A DNA stretch of 35,736 bases from Nostoc sp. RI_552 (GCA_016124525.1 WGNO01000044.1:1-35736), one strand, 5' to 3'; positions 25,441-34,110 are shown, numbered from the stretch's first letter. Program-made: numbers and translations. The notes: generated by a model from the sequence alone, not told the origin.

Positions 25441-26661
25441 TTGACACTACGGGTTGCTGTTGTTGGGTCAGGCCCTGCTGGTTCGTCCGCAGCTGAAACC
25501 CTGGCGAAAGCTGGGATTGAAACTTATTTGTTTGAGCGGAAACTAGACAATGCCAAGCCCTGTGGGGGTGCTATTCCCCTATGTATGGTGGGTGAGTTTG
25601 ACCTACCACCAGAGATTATTGACCGCCGTGTCCGGAAGATGAAAATGATTTCACCTTCCAATCGTGAGGTTGATATCAATCTAGTCAAAGAAGAAGAATA
25701 TATAGGAATGTGCCGCCGTGAGGTGCTGGATGGCTTCCTGCGCGATCGCGCGGCAAAACTAGGGGCAAATTTAATTAATGCCACAGTTCATAAACTCGAT
25801 ATACCCACAAATAACACGGACCCTTACACAATTCACTACGTTGATCACACAGAAAGTGGATCACAGGGTATTACTAAAACCCTAAAAGTAGATGTAATAA
25901 TCGGGGCGGATGGGGCTAATTCTCGCATTGCTAAAGAAATGGATGCTGGGGATTATAACTATGCTATCGCTTTCCAAGAGCGGATTCGCTTACCCCAAGA
26001 CAAAATGGAGTATTATAACGACTTAGCCGAAATGTATGTCGGCAATGACGTTTCTACGGACTTCTACGCTTGGGTGTTCCCCAAATACGACCACGTAGCC
26101 GTTGGTACTGGCACAATGCACGTAAATAAGGCCAGCATCAAGCAGTTACAAGCTGGTATCCGTGCCCGGGCTGCGGAAAAGCTGGCAGGTGGTAAAATCA
26201 TCAAAATAGAAGCTCACCCCATTCCTGAACATCCCCGTCCCCGTCGTGTGGTGGGTCGCATTGCTTTGGTGGGAGATGCGGCTGGTTACGTTACCAAATC
26301 TTCTGGTGAAGGTATTTACTTTGCAGCTAAGTCTGGGCGGATGTGTGCAGAAACCATTGTGGAAATGTCCAACAGTGGTGCCAAAATTCCCACAGAAAAA
26401 GACCTCAAGGTTTACATAAAACGTTGGGATAAAAAATATGGACTGACCTACAAGGTATTAGACATACTGCAAACAGTGTTCTACCGTTCCGACGCTACCC
26501 GCGAAGCATTTGTGGAAATGTGCGATGACATTGATGTGCAGAAGCTCACATTCGACAGCTATCTGTATAAAACAGTTGTTCCCGCCAACCCCATCACTCA
26601 ACTGAAAATTACTGCCAAAACTATTGGTAGCTTGATTCGGGGTAACGCTTTAGCTCCCTAA
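25441..26661 (+). CDS. chlP: ChlP, geranylgeranyl (diphosphate) reductase
   Basis: A 406-aa flavoprotein that reduces three double bonds of geranylgeranyl diphosphate or geranylgeranyl-chlorophyll to the phytyl form, at the thylakoid membrane, for chlorophyll and tocopherol synthesis. The FAD-binding Rossmann motif is VVGSGPAGSSAAE (residues 6-18), followed by KPCGGAIPLCMVGEFDLP, a ChlP signature. A DG(A)NSRIAKEMD segment binds the flavin, and GDAAGYVTKSSGEGIYFA is the second FAD motif. The start is a TTG at 25441 (codon 1), with GGGAGAAG 3 bp upstream; no in-frame ATG lies near the motif. The length matches cyanobacterial ChlP. A hairpin terminator follows. Confidence 0.95.
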   Translation: MTLRVAVVGSGPAGSSAAETLAKAGIETYLFERKLDNAKPCGGAIPLCMVGEFDLPPEIIDRRVRKMKMISPSNREVDINLVKEEEYIGMCRREVLDGFLRDRAAKLGANLINATVHKLDIPTNNTDPYTIHYVDHTESGSQGITKTLKVDVIIGADGANSRIAKEMDAGDYNYAIAFQERIRLPQDKMEYYNDLAEMYVGNDVSTDFYAWVFPKYDHVAVGTGTMHVNKASIKQLQAGIRARAAEKLAGGKIIKIEAHPIPEHPRPRRVVGRIALVGDAAGYVTKSSGEGIYFAAKSGRMCAETIVEMSNSGAKIPTEKDLKVYIKRWDKKYGLTYKVLDILQTVFYRSDATREAFVEMCDDIDVQKLTFDSYLYKTVVPANPITQLKITAKTIGSLIRGNALAP

Positions 26662-26692
26662 CAACAGGTGAGAGTAAAAAAAAGACTTATCC

Positions 26693-26743
26693 AGGAGATG
26701 AAGAGTAATTCACAAATTTGCTGTTCATCTCCTTTGTTTTTCC
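26693..26743 (+). terminator. Intrinsic terminator of chlP
   Basis: AGGAGATGAA (26693-26702) pairs perfectly with TTCATCTCCT (26724-26733), with a 21-base loop, followed by TTGTTTTTCC. It starts 31 bp after the chlP stop. Confidence 0.75.
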
Positions 26744-26823
26744 GTGAATTAAATGACAGTAGCCATAACACCAGGTTTAGACCTTTGTAGAGCCTTTAAA
26801 AATCCCCTAGCTAAAAGCCAGGG

Positions 26824-26851
26824 TAAGTATCAAAAATAAAGTATCAAAAAT
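26824..26851. repeat. 14-bp tandem duplication
   Basis: AAGTATCAAAAATA occurs twice in direct succession just past the 3' end of the permease gene. It looks like a slippage duplication. Confidence 0.7.
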
Positions 26852-26854
26852 AAC

Positions 26855-27976
26855 TTATCTTCCGAAGCTCCGGGGATCCAGAGCATCCCTCAAGCCATCA
26901 CCCAACAAGTTAAAAGATAGAACCGTCAAAATAATTAACACGGCAGGAGGCCAAATTAACCAAGGTTGCAGCACCACAATTGAAGCATTAGAAGCTAAGG
27001 ATAGCATATTGCCCCAAGAAGGATCTGGTTGTTGAATTCCCAAACCAATCAGACTCAATACAGCTTCCGCACTAATAAAACCCGGAACCGCCAATGTGGC
27101 AGAAATAATTACATAGGTAGCAGTTTGGGGCAAAATGTGGCGAATAATAATGTAAATTGGCTTGCCACCCATTGCCTGTGCTGCTTGCACAAATTCTCGC
27201 TCCTTAATTGATAGCACCTGTCCCCTAATTACCCGCGCTAACCCCGCCCAACTAATCACCGAAGTAATGACGATAATCAACAAAAAGCGTTGGGTACTGG
27301 TTAAGCCCGGTGGTAACACTGCACCCAAAGTAACTAATAGATAAATCCCAGGGAAAGTCATGAGCACTTCAGCGACACGCATAACCACACTATCAATCCA
27401 ACCGCCGAAATAGCCAGAAATTCCGCCAATGATTAGACCCAGGGGAAAGGTAATCAACACGCCGATAATGCCAATAAACAAACTAATGCGACCCCCATGG
27501 ACTAAACGACTGAATTGGTCGCGTCCTTGCTCGTCGGTGCCCAAAATATTTAACTTGCCTTGACCTGTTGTGCCAAATAAATGCCAACTTATAGGAATAC
27601 CAGGGAAAATTCTCACTTCTTCCCAGTTAGGGGGTAGTGGTAACTTCAACTCTAACAACCGATACTCACTCCCAAGAATAAACAAACCTATAGGTGTAGG
27701 TTTTTCAAAGTCCACAATCAGCTGGCGATCGCCTGTTTCCAGGTCAGTGTCTCCTTGGGTGGTAGGATATATGTGAGGCCCCAGGAATTGCTTGTTTCCT
27801 AATTGAGAAAACCAATAAATCTGCGTTGGTGGCAGTAGTGAACCGTTTGGCTGTGAAGCGAGAGGATTATAGGGAGCGACAAAATCAGCCCCCATTACCG
27901 CCACATAAAAAATTAACAGCACAACTGCCCCAAATCGCGCCAAAGGATTTTTCTGAAGTCTTTGCCACCAATTCAT
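26855..27976 (-). CDS. OppC/DppC-like ABC transporter permease
   Basis: A 373-aa inner-membrane permease of a peptide/nickel-type importer. An OppC N-terminal segment with a membrane helix (about 14-33) and the VAPYNP motif starts the protein. A periplasmic insert of about 100 aa (35-140) follows and leads into the motif LGTDEQGRDQFSRLVHGGRISL. Five further membrane helices then follow, with the EAA loop AAQAMGGKPIYIIIRHILPQ and the terminal DALDPR. No OppA, OppB or ATPase gene adjoins it; scattered opp/dpp genes are common in cyanobacteria, so the substrate cannot be read from context. ATG 27976 (MNWWQRLQ) is the only sensible start. The insert is longer than in E. coli DppC, which is usual for the cyanobacterial form. 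Confidence 0.85.
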   Translation of the reverse strand: MNWWQRLQKNPLARFGAVVLLIFYVAVMGADFVAPYNPLASQPNGSLLPPTQIYWFSQLGNKQFLGPHIYPTTQGDTDLETGDRQLIVDFEKPTPIGLFILGSEYRLLELKLPLPPNWEEVRIFPGIPISWHLFGTTGQGKLNILGTDEQGRDQFSRLVHGGRISLFIGIIGVLITFPLGLIIGGISGYFGGWIDSVVMRVAEVLMTFPGIYLLVTLGAVLPPGLTSTQRFLLIIVITSVISWAGLARVIRGQVLSIKEREFVQAAQAMGGKPIYIIIRHILPQTATYVIISATLAVPGFISAEAVLSLIGLGIQQPDPSWGNMLSLASNASIVVLQPWLIWPPAVLIILTVLSFNLLGDGLRDALDPRSFGR

Positions 27977-28136
27977 ATTATTTATCCTTTGTCACAAATG
28001 TTTTCTGATTAATTTATTACATCAATATAACAATTCTATGTACTTTGCCAACACCAACAGCCTCATATCCTCCACTCCTTGGAGAAATCAGGGATTGTTT
28101 TAGTTGTCAATTTTCCAGTAAAAGTTAATTCTCTTC

Positions 28137-28973
28137 TTAGCTCTTTTCATGTTCCACAACAAAAACATTCGAGTAAAGATTAGCCACAATTTGTTTACCC
28201 CGCTGTGTGAGAGACAAATAACTTAGTCCATCTTTAATGTAAGGATAAACCCCATTCCAGTAAAACTTAGGGTAGTTTTTACGTAAATCCGCCGGTGTTT
28301 TGTAACCCAAAACTTCATTCATTCCAGTTTCTTGGAACTCGTAAAACAAAGAAGTAATTTTTTTTAAGTAACGTGGATCACTTAATTGTCCAATCAAATC
28401 AGCCGCCCGCACTAAACCAGCATAGCTAACTGTATCTTGATGATCTTCTGCCACTGGTACAGGAAACCGAGTTAGCTCAATATTAATTTTAATTGCTTCA
28501 GCATCAATTAACTTGTGACCACCAAAAAGTTCATCAATAAACAGTTTAGCTCTATCAACATGATAGGGAGTAAGAGCAGCATCAGAAGCCCCAGGATGGA
28601 GAGAGATCATTTTGCCATTTTGGGCTGTGGTATATAAACCTATTGATTCTCTATCGTCTCGGCAAACTCCTTTAACATAGCCAATATCATGACACACCAA
28701 GGAAATGATAAAATGCAGCCAGTCTTCACTAGAAACACCACCCTCCCGGATGTGTTTACCCCGTAAAATCTCCTGACCAACAATAGCAACTAAAATAGAA
28801 TGTTCAACGTTGTGATAAAGAGCATCGCTATTGGCAATATTTTCCAAAGCCATATTGCCAGCCCAACCGATAATATCTTGATATTCATTTTTTAAGCAAC
28901 CGTATGTGCGACGATACCCTTCTCGAATTTGTTTAACAAATGCATCAATTAAAATTTCGGTAGCATTGAACAT
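28137..28973 (-). CDS. HD-domain metal-dependent phosphohydrolase
   Basis: About 278 aa from the likely start ATG 28973 (MFNATEILIDAF); the frame runs on to a TTG at 29027, but those 18 residues lack support. It has a classic HD fold. Numbering from the longer frame, YHNVEHSILV gives His72 and His76, HDIG gives His113-Asp114, and the later Asp lies in RAADLIGQLSDP. Such proteins hydrolyse nucleotides or phosphoesters, or act as signalling phosphodiesterases; the substrate is not apparent. A C-terminal basic segment (about 235-290) is unlike ppGpp hydrolases. It lies 160 bp from the permease gene and is probably independent. I recognise it as a conserved cyanobacterial HD protein without a name. 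Confidence 0.75.
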   Translation of the reverse strand: MFNATEILIDAFVKQIREGYRRTYGCLKNEYQDIIGWAGNMALENIANSDALYHNVEHSILVAIVGQEILRGKHIREGGVSSEDWLHFIISLVCHDIGYVKGVCRDDRESIGLYTTAQNGKMISLHPGASDAALTPYHVDRAKLFIDELFGGHKLIDAEAIKINIELTRFPVPVAEDHQDTVSYAGLVRAADLIGQLSDPRYLKKITSLFYEFQETGMNEVLGYKTPADLRKNYPKFYWNGVYPYIKDGLSYLSLTQRGKQIVANLYSNVFVVEHEKS

Positions 28974-29027
28974 ATTAGTTAGTAAAAGAAATAAACTTTT
29001 TGCTGTTATGTTGTTATAATTACCCAA

Positions 29028-29480
29028 AAAAATTGCACATTAAATTTGCTATAATTGCAATTGGCAGCCATGCAGATTTATCAATTGTGGTTTTGGCATC
29101 AGCGTCGTTCCTAGGGACGTTTCTACTTACAGCAGTTTTCAAGGAAATAAAGTACAAACCTTAATGTCATAAATCTTGTGGGGTGGTCATCCTGGTTGCC
29201 CTTTTGTACCTAATCAGATAAAGTGCGCTGTTAAAGTGCGCTGTAAATCACAATCAAAAGTGATACTTTCTTTGTTGAGAATAGTAGCCACTGTTTTCGG
29301 ATTCCATCAAATCCCTCAACCGTGAAAATAAACGGTTATCAGCCCTATGTGAGGCATTTAAACCCCTAGGTAACGGCTAATTTTTCCCCTAGGTTTTAGT
29401 AGTTAACTAAAAACTGGTTTGTGAGTTACAATTTAAACAGCATAGTGCTATTATAGTAGACAGCCCAACTAAGCATATTC
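29028..29480. other. HD gene to tRNA intergenic region
   Basis: 453 bp with no gene. TAAAGTGCGCTGT is tandemly doubled at about 29219-29247. TTTTAGT-AGTTA-ACTAAAA (about 29394-29412) is a 7-bp hairpin 70 bp before the tRNA, and CCTAGG occurs twice within about 30 bp (about 29366-29393). Any of these could be a regulatory feature, but none matches a known class. Confidence 0.4.
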
Positions 29481-29552
29481 GCGGGTGTAATTCAGTGGTA
29501 GAATGTCATCTTCCCATGGTGAACGTCGTGGGTTCGAGTCCCATCGCCCGCT
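29481..29552 (+). tRNA. tRNA-Gly (anticodon CCC)
   Basis: 72 nt. The acceptor stem GCGGGTG/CGCCCGC pairs through all seven positions (one T-G), with discriminator T. The D arm is ATTC...GAAT. The anticodon stem TCATC/GGTGA encloses the loop TTCCCAT, so the anticodon is CCC (reads GGG). The T arm GTGGG-TTCGAGT-CCCAT is standard. No CCA is encoded, as is usual in cyanobacteria. The minor glycine isoacceptor is plausible; Gly-GCC and Gly-UCC would carry GCC or TCC in this loop. Confidence 0.95.
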
Positions 29553-29630
29553 TTTAATAAGAAAATGGTGGAAACAAAGAAAAACCATCGCCCAAGTCCT
29601 TGTCCCTCCTGATGGTAGGGGAGAGCGTCT

Positions 29631-29906
29631 TCCTTCTTACAGGGGTAGGTTTTTTACATTGTCCTCAGGGCTAGACTTGGAACACAAGGAGGTATACACA
29701 AGGAAGTTATGCCTCTTATGAAAAAATACCTCTTTAAGAGCTATTAAAAGCAATTGATGGAGAAAAGGAGGCGGGAATGGGAATAAGCCATTTAAACAAA
29801 TGCCTTTGCCATTGAGTAAATCAGCGATAATGGTGAGTAATCTTTGCAGAAAACAAGAAATCTCACGGCCACTTTCCCGGACAAAAGAGGGTTTAGGGGG
29901 CTGATG
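29631..29906 (-). repeat. Dispersed repeat, copy 2 (inverted to copy 1)
   Basis: The reverse complement matches 22681-22930. It has one extra segment of about 35 bases (near 29665-29700) absent from copy 1. It lies about 80 bp after tRNA-Gly. The two copies are in opposite orientation about 7 kb apart and bracket hetI, cysA, chlP, the permease, the HD gene and the tRNA. Confidence 0.75.
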
Positions 29907-30002
29907 GCGAAATTTCCGCTGTGGAGGAATGGGAAGAATTAAAATCAAGGCGCAATTGTTTTTTTCCAGGACTTGAAATCTGTCTTAAGAGGTATTTTTT
30001 CA
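29719..30002. repeat. 20-bp inverted repeats around the copy 2 core
   Basis: TGAAAAAATACCTCTTTAAGA (29719-29739) and TCTTAAGAGGTATTTTTTCA (29983-30002) are inverted repeats differing by one inserted T, 284 bp end to end. They look like terminal inverted repeats of a small nonautonomous element (MITE-like). No target-site duplication was evident. Copy 1 keeps only one arm (about 22845-22865). Confidence 0.5.
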
Positions 30003-30055
30003 AATATACCAAAGATGCTAGTCTCTTGGGATACTGCAATTAATAAAGCTATGTG

Positions 30056-30673
30056 ATGAAAATAACAATTAAAAAATTAGCTAAAGTGATGTTAGGTGAA
30101 TACCATAATTTACCTGATTCACCAGGTATTTACTTTATATGCGATGATGCTTATAGGGTTTGGTATGTTGGTATTTCTACGAGTAGCTTAAGACAAAGAC
30201 ACCAAAACCATGAGCGTACTGCGGATTTTAAAAGTAATTGCTGTCAGTGGATATGTTACTTAAATTGGGATAGTGTGGAGGATTTGCATGACTGGGAATA
30301 CCAGAATATTCAAAAGTTCCAACCACCACTAAACAAAAATTTGACTGAGCCTGAGTTACCCCTCATTGATTTAGGGTATGACGAGTCTGAATATTTCAAG
30401 AGATATCAGGAAATTAAGCAGATACAGGCGAATCTAGACCAGGAGTTGGAGGAGTTAAAGCCTAATCTGGTGACGCTGATTGAGAAGCATGGGGGAAAAA
30501 TCAAAACTAGTAATTTAAGCGCATTTTTAGTGAAAAGGAATACATGGGACTACTCAGAGGAAGTGGAAGCCCTCAACTCCCAGCTGAAGCTAAAGAAGAA
30601 AGAAGAGGAAAACACAGGTATAGCTACGGTGAAGTCCGTGACAATTTATCCTGTAGTGCGAAGTGTGGGTTAG
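30056..30673 (+). CDS. GIY-YIG nuclease-like protein
   Basis: About 205 aa. Residues about 23-85 are a GIY-YIG domain: PGIYFICDD, VWYVGIS, an Arg in SLRQRHQNH, and the metal-site Glu in DWEYQNIQ with the Asn of PPLNKN. The catalytic set therefore looks complete. The remaining 100 residues are a charged helical tail (EELKPNLVTLIEKHGG and on) with no known domain. It is a standalone protein, unlike UvrC or homing enzymes with helix-turn-helix partners. I chose ATG 30056 over the adjoining GTG 30053; neither has a ribosome site. It converges with the helicase gene. Its function is unknown; a DNA-processing role is inferred from the fold only. Confidence 0.7.
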   Translation: MKITIKKLAKVMLGEYHNLPDSPGIYFICDDAYRVWYVGISTSSLRQRHQNHERTADFKSNCCQWICYLNWDSVEDLHDWEYQNIQKFQPPLNKNLTEPELPLIDLGYDESEYFKRYQEIKQIQANLDQELEELKPNLVTLIEKHGGKIKTSNLSAFLVKRNTWDYSEEVEALNSQLKLKKKEEENTGIATVKSVTIYPVVRSVG

Positions 30674-30698
30674 TGTAGAGGAAAAATAATATACATAG

Positions 30699-30715
30699 AT
30701 GGGGCGATGGCCCCC
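30699..30715. terminator. Small GC-rich hairpin between converging genes
   Basis: GGGGC-GATG-GCCCC forms a 5-bp GC stem in the 62-bp gap between the converging GIY-YIG and helicase genes. T-rich DNA is weak on both sides, so it is a poor terminator. Confidence 0.3.
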
Positions 30716-30735
30716 TGGCTCCTGTTTTGGATTCA

Positions 30736-33700
30736 TCAACGGTCTACAAAACAGCCATCCCGGCTGTTGTTTACCAAAAGCAATAACTCTGCAAATAAAG
30801 GTTCTCCCACATTCATTAACCTCAAAGAAGGCATTTTATCAAACATATCTGGGTGAAAAGTAACCATATATTCCTTGCTTTGATAGGTAAGTAACCAAAC
30901 TTTTTCTTCTTGGGGCTCAAACATCACCCCAGCAGATTTGAGAATTGCTGAAGAGGTAAATAAATCCTCAATAGTTTCTAAACTCAAAGGAGTAGGTGGA
31001 ATAGGTTCTTTAATTTCTGCTAAATCAGCATCAAGATCCATGATAATCATTGTTTCCATATCTGAAGGAATAGGTGTATCTAATGTCAAATCAAATTCCG
31101 ACATCAAAACGTCTTCCTCTTCTGGGTCAGCACTCATTACAGCTTGTTCAATGAAGGTGGGAACCTGAGCTAAAATTGGTTGTAGATTACCCACCACATT
31201 AGCAAAAGCGTTAATTCTATCCCGCAGTTTTTTATAAACTTTCGCTTCCACAGTGCCGTCATAGTAAAAATTGTGGATTCTTACAGTGGGATACCTCTGT
31301 CCAATGCGGTCAATTCTACCAATACGCTGTTCCACCCGCATGGGGTTCCAAGGCATATCATAATTAATCAACACACCACAATTTTGTAAATTTAAACCTT
31401 CCGACGCAGATTCAGTACACAGAAGAATCTTAATTTCATCTTGGCAAAATCGGCTTTTAATTTTTTCCTTGGGAACTAAACACCAGGTTGGTTGACTGTT
31501 GACCCTTGACTGGGAACTGTTGGTAATTAAGACTTCTCCACCGCGACCGGAGTAACAAGCTACTTGGCTACCATATAACTCCTGTAGAGTGTTTCGCAGA
31601 TAATCCATGGTGTCAGTATACTGGGTAAACACTATTACACTTTCTCGCTCCGTTAATTCTTGACGTAAAACTTCGATAAACCGAGAAAGTTTAGTATCTT
31701 CACCAGTATTTTCACACCGAGTTAATAAATCTTCCAGGTATTGAATTTCCTGGGGGTCTACGGGTTCAAAGAAAGATTCCAACCCAGCAATTACTGCATC
31801 ATCTGCATTATCCACATCTAATAAATCATCATCAGTTAAAATGCTTCCTTGTTGAGTTAACAAATAATCTAAACGGCGCTGTAAAGATGATTTGACCGCA
31901 TAAAATGAACTGGTGAGGCGCTTGCGGTAAAGGGTCATTAAAAAACCTAAACAGGAACGCTGGTCTTTTTGTGCTAGTCGATAAAAATGACGGACATAAT
32001 CGCTCACACCAACATAAAGGGGTACTTCCCGTTGTGCTTCTAGGGTAATGGCGTTATCTTGCACAACTCTAGTGGGAATATCCTTTTTTAGTAATCCCCT
32101 TTGATAGTATTGTCTGAGAGTTTCCCGGGTGTGGCGAAACATTAAATCTTTTAAAGGAGTATTCACCGTTAAGTATTGACGGGAGGTATTGATAAACTCT
32201 TCATCCCCCAACAGTTGTTTGTGATTAGAGATTTTTTTACCCCTTTGCCAAATATCCTGTAACTTATAAGCCAGGATGCGATTAACTCCATTACCTCCAG
32301 AGCGATCGCTTTTAGTGAAAAACTGTTCTAATCTAGAGCAGGGTTGACCACCACCCCGAAAATAATCTGTAGACATTAATTGCCAAAAATTCATTACTTC
32401 CCCACTAACAGCACCTTGTAAAGAGGCGAAATAATCGCAAAAGTTATGGCCATAACTCCAATGTCCCCTTAGTCCTAGCAAGTTTAATAAATCAAAAACC
32501 TCTATAGCGTCAATTTGCATAGGAGTTGCTGACAGCAGAATCAGAGACTTAGTTTTCTCCTTGAGCTGTACCATTAATTCCAACAAGCGATTAGGAGTTT
32601 CCTTACGGTCTTGAGGACTTTTGCGCCGGGCGTGGTGAGCTTCATCTAATATCACTAAATCCCATGGTTCAGCTTCTAGTAGCTGGTACATTCTTTCACT
32701 CCTCCGCACTAAATGGGAAGAAGCAAGAATTAAATCTTGGGTGTTCCAGGGATTTCTTGACGGTGGTCGGTTGACGGTTGACTGGTGACGGTTGACTGTT
32801 GACTGGTGACGGGTGACGGGTGAGGGGTGAGGGGTGAGGGATGAGGGGTGAGTGTATTTTTCGGTTAACAGTGAACTGTCAACGGTGAACGCATTTTGTG
32901 TATAACTCCAAAAATGCAGATTAAATTTTTCCCGTAGTTCCTCTTGCCATTGGGGTTGAACGCTAGCAGGTGCTAAAATTAGTACTCGCTTCACTTGTTT
33001 AGACAACAGCAAATAACGCAAAATTAAACCCGTCTCAATTGTTTTACCTAAACCCACTTCGTCAGCAATGAGAAAACTTTGGGGAAAATTTTTAGCAACA
33101 CGACGCAAAATTTTAATTTGGTGCGGCCACGGTTCAATAGGAATTGACTTTAAACAAAAATCCAAACAGCCAGGGTGTTCATGAATGTTGGTAAGTTGAG
33201 CAAATGCTAACTTTTCTTGTTCACCGTTGACTGTTGACGGGGGACTGTCAACATTATTAATTGGTGGAGTATCAAATTCAGTATGGATATTCCAATTAGG
33301 TTTAGTACCAGGTGTATAACGTAACAGCTTCTGTTGTACCGCCTCAGTAACTTCAAAAACTCTCACATTAGGGGATATATCATACCAAATTTGCTCAAAC
33401 CTACTTACCTCCTCTTCCACCCTATCTAATTCCCTTCCTTCCTCCCAAGAACAATAAACATGAAAAGATTCTATATTCTTTTCCCACCCGGCTATAGATT
33501 CATTATTGGAGCCATTAAACACTAACTTGTCGCCTTTGCTGTCAGTAAAAATACCCACTTTTTCGTGAAACATATGCTGTGGGTCTAGTTGCTGTATAGT
33601 ATCTTCTGGTAATCCATTTTCTTGAAGAGGAATGGCAATTTTAATATCAAGATATTGATTTTGAATTAACCAACTAAGAATTTCTAGATGTTTAAGTTCA

Positions 33701-34014
33701 ACAAAACTTCCTGGTGGTTTTAAATCAGCATCTAAACGATGGAGTAAAGCATCTCGTAGTTCATATCCCCGTTGAATGGCTTGTAAATCTTGGGGACTGA
33801 ACTGACAACCCATAATTAAACGAATCTTCCCCTCATTATCGAGCATCGCACCCAAACCCCGGGCTACTTTACTTAAAATAGCACTGCTGAAAAAACCTGC
33901 TTTGCGGTCATATTGGATAGTACACTCTAAGGCAGGAATGTAAAAATCAGTAATAGTATTGTGGGTATTGCTGGTATAGCTAATCTTCCAGGGATAGTCA
34001 CGCAGGTATTTCAT
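30736..34014 (-). CDS. PLD-like nuclease domain plus SNF2-family helicase
   Basis: 1092 aa. Residues 1 to about 220 form a phospholipase-D-like domain with H150-x-K152 in MFHEKVGIF and the following NGSNNESIAGW motif. A SNF2/RapA-like motor follows: motif I ADEVGLGKT with Lys324, motif II DEAHH (457-461), motif III SATP (495-498), and the C-lobe with TESASEGLNLQ and QRIGRIDRIGQ. About 200 C-terminal residues are unassigned and acidic. PLD-SNF2 fusions occur in defence and DNA-repair islands, but there is no named system here. Three regions (about 249-267, 377-420 and 821-840) are Ser/Thr/Val/Pro/His-rich and are encoded by STRR heptamers, so they are probably late insertions into loops. ATG 34014 directly abuts an STRR array, and no Shine-Dalgarno site is present. 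Confidence 0.8.
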   Translation of the reverse strand: MKYLRDYPWKISYTSNTHNTITDFYIPALECTIQYDRKAGFFSSAILSKVARGLGAMLDNEGKIRLIMGCQFSPQDLQAIQRGYELRDALLHRLDADLKPPGSFVELKHLEILSWLIQNQYLDIKIAIPLQENGLPEDTIQQLDPQHMFHEKVGIFTDSKGDKLVFNGSNNESIAGWEKNIESFHVYCSWEEGRELDRVEEEVSRFEQIWYDISPNVRVFEVTEAVQQKLLRYTPGTKPNWNIHTEFDTPPINNVDSPPSTVNGEQEKLAFAQLTNIHEHPGCLDFCLKSIPIEPWPHQIKILRRVAKNFPQSFLIADEVGLGKTIETGLILRYLLLSKQVKRVLILAPASVQPQWQEELREKFNLHFWSYTQNAFTVDSSLLTEKYTHPSSLTPHPSPVTRHQSTVNRHQSTVNRPPSRNPWNTQDLILASSHLVRRSERMYQLLEAEPWDLVILDEAHHARRKSPQDRKETPNRLLELMVQLKEKTKSLILLSATPMQIDAIEVFDLLNLLGLRGHWSYGHNFCDYFASLQGAVSGEVMNFWQLMSTDYFRGGGQPCSRLEQFFTKSDRSGGNGVNRILAYKLQDIWQRGKKISNHKQLLGDEEFINTSRQYLTVNTPLKDLMFRHTRETLRQYYQRGLLKKDIPTRVVQDNAITLEAQREVPLYVGVSDYVRHFYRLAQKDQRSCLGFLMTLYRKRLTSSFYAVKSSLQRRLDYLLTQQGSILTDDDLLDVDNADDAVIAGLESFFEPVDPQEIQYLEDLLTRCENTGEDTKLSRFIEVLRQELTERESVIVFTQYTDTMDYLRNTLQELYGSQVACYSGRGGEVLITNSSQSRVNSQPTWCLVPKEKIKSRFCQDEIKILLCTESASEGLNLQNCGVLINYDMPWNPMRVEQRIGRIDRIGQRYPTVRIHNFYYDGTVEAKVYKKLRDRINAFANVVGNLQPILAQVPTFIEQAVMSADPEEEDVLMSEFDLTLDTPIPSDMETMIIMDLDADLAEIKEPIPPTPLSLETIEDLFTSSAILKSAGVMFEPQEEKVWLLTYQSKEYMVTFHPDMFDKMPSLRLMNVGEPLFAELLLLVNNSRDGCFVDR
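31487..31525. repeat. STRR insertion within the helicase gene (C-lobe)
   Basis: Degenerate TTGACTG/TTGACCC-type heptamers are read through in frame and encode an Asn/Ser/Gln-rich loop just after the CYSGRGGE segment of the helicase. Confidence 0.6.
32762..32893. repeat. STRR array within the helicase gene (between motifs I and II)
   Basis: About 130 bp of tandem 7-mers of the types TTGACGG, TTGACTG, GTGACGG and GTGAGGG, read in frame as a repetitive H/P/S/T/V/N stretch (about residues 377-420). The array switches from TTGACGG-type to GGGTGAG-type units. Confidence 0.85.
33221..33252. repeat. STRR fragment within the helicase gene (PLD-helicase linker)
   Basis: Four to five heptamers (CCGTTGACTGTTGACGG and on) encode the SPPSTVN stretch in the linker between the PLD-like and helicase domains. 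Confidence 0.6.
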
Positions 34015-34110
34015 GACGGTTGACGGTTGACGGTTGACGGTTGACGGTTGACTGGTGACTGTTGACGGTTGACTGGTGACTGTTGACGGTTGACTGTTAA
34101 CTGTTGACTG
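34015..34110. repeat. STRR array between the helicase and four-helix-bundle genes
   Basis: About 13 tandem heptamers, mainly TTGACGG, TTGACTG and GTGACTG. They fill the whole spacer from the helicase start codon to the end of the preceding gene and encode that gene's last codons (S-V-N-S). Confidence 0.9.

Larger units (their letters stand above)
29553..30055. other. Intergenic region between the tRNA and the GIY-YIG gene
   Basis: 503 bp, mostly the second repeat copy and its flanking inverted repeats. A 103-codon minus-strand frame (29637-29948) lies inside the repeat and is broken in copy 1, so I do not call it a gene. No promoter is obvious before the GIY-YIG gene. Confidence 0.5.

Noticed and set aside
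29503..29721. 72-codon frame over the tRNA
   Set aside because: It begins inside tRNA-Gly and runs into the repeat; no coding features.
29637..29948. 103-codon minus-strand frame in repeat copy 2
   Set aside because: The same frame in copy 1 has stop codons, and I recognise no domain; kept as a repeat rather than a gene.
30736..34014. Assignment of the helicase to DISARM (DrmD) or Mokosh
   Set aside because: None of the partner genes of those systems is present, and Mokosh helicases are of another superfamily.
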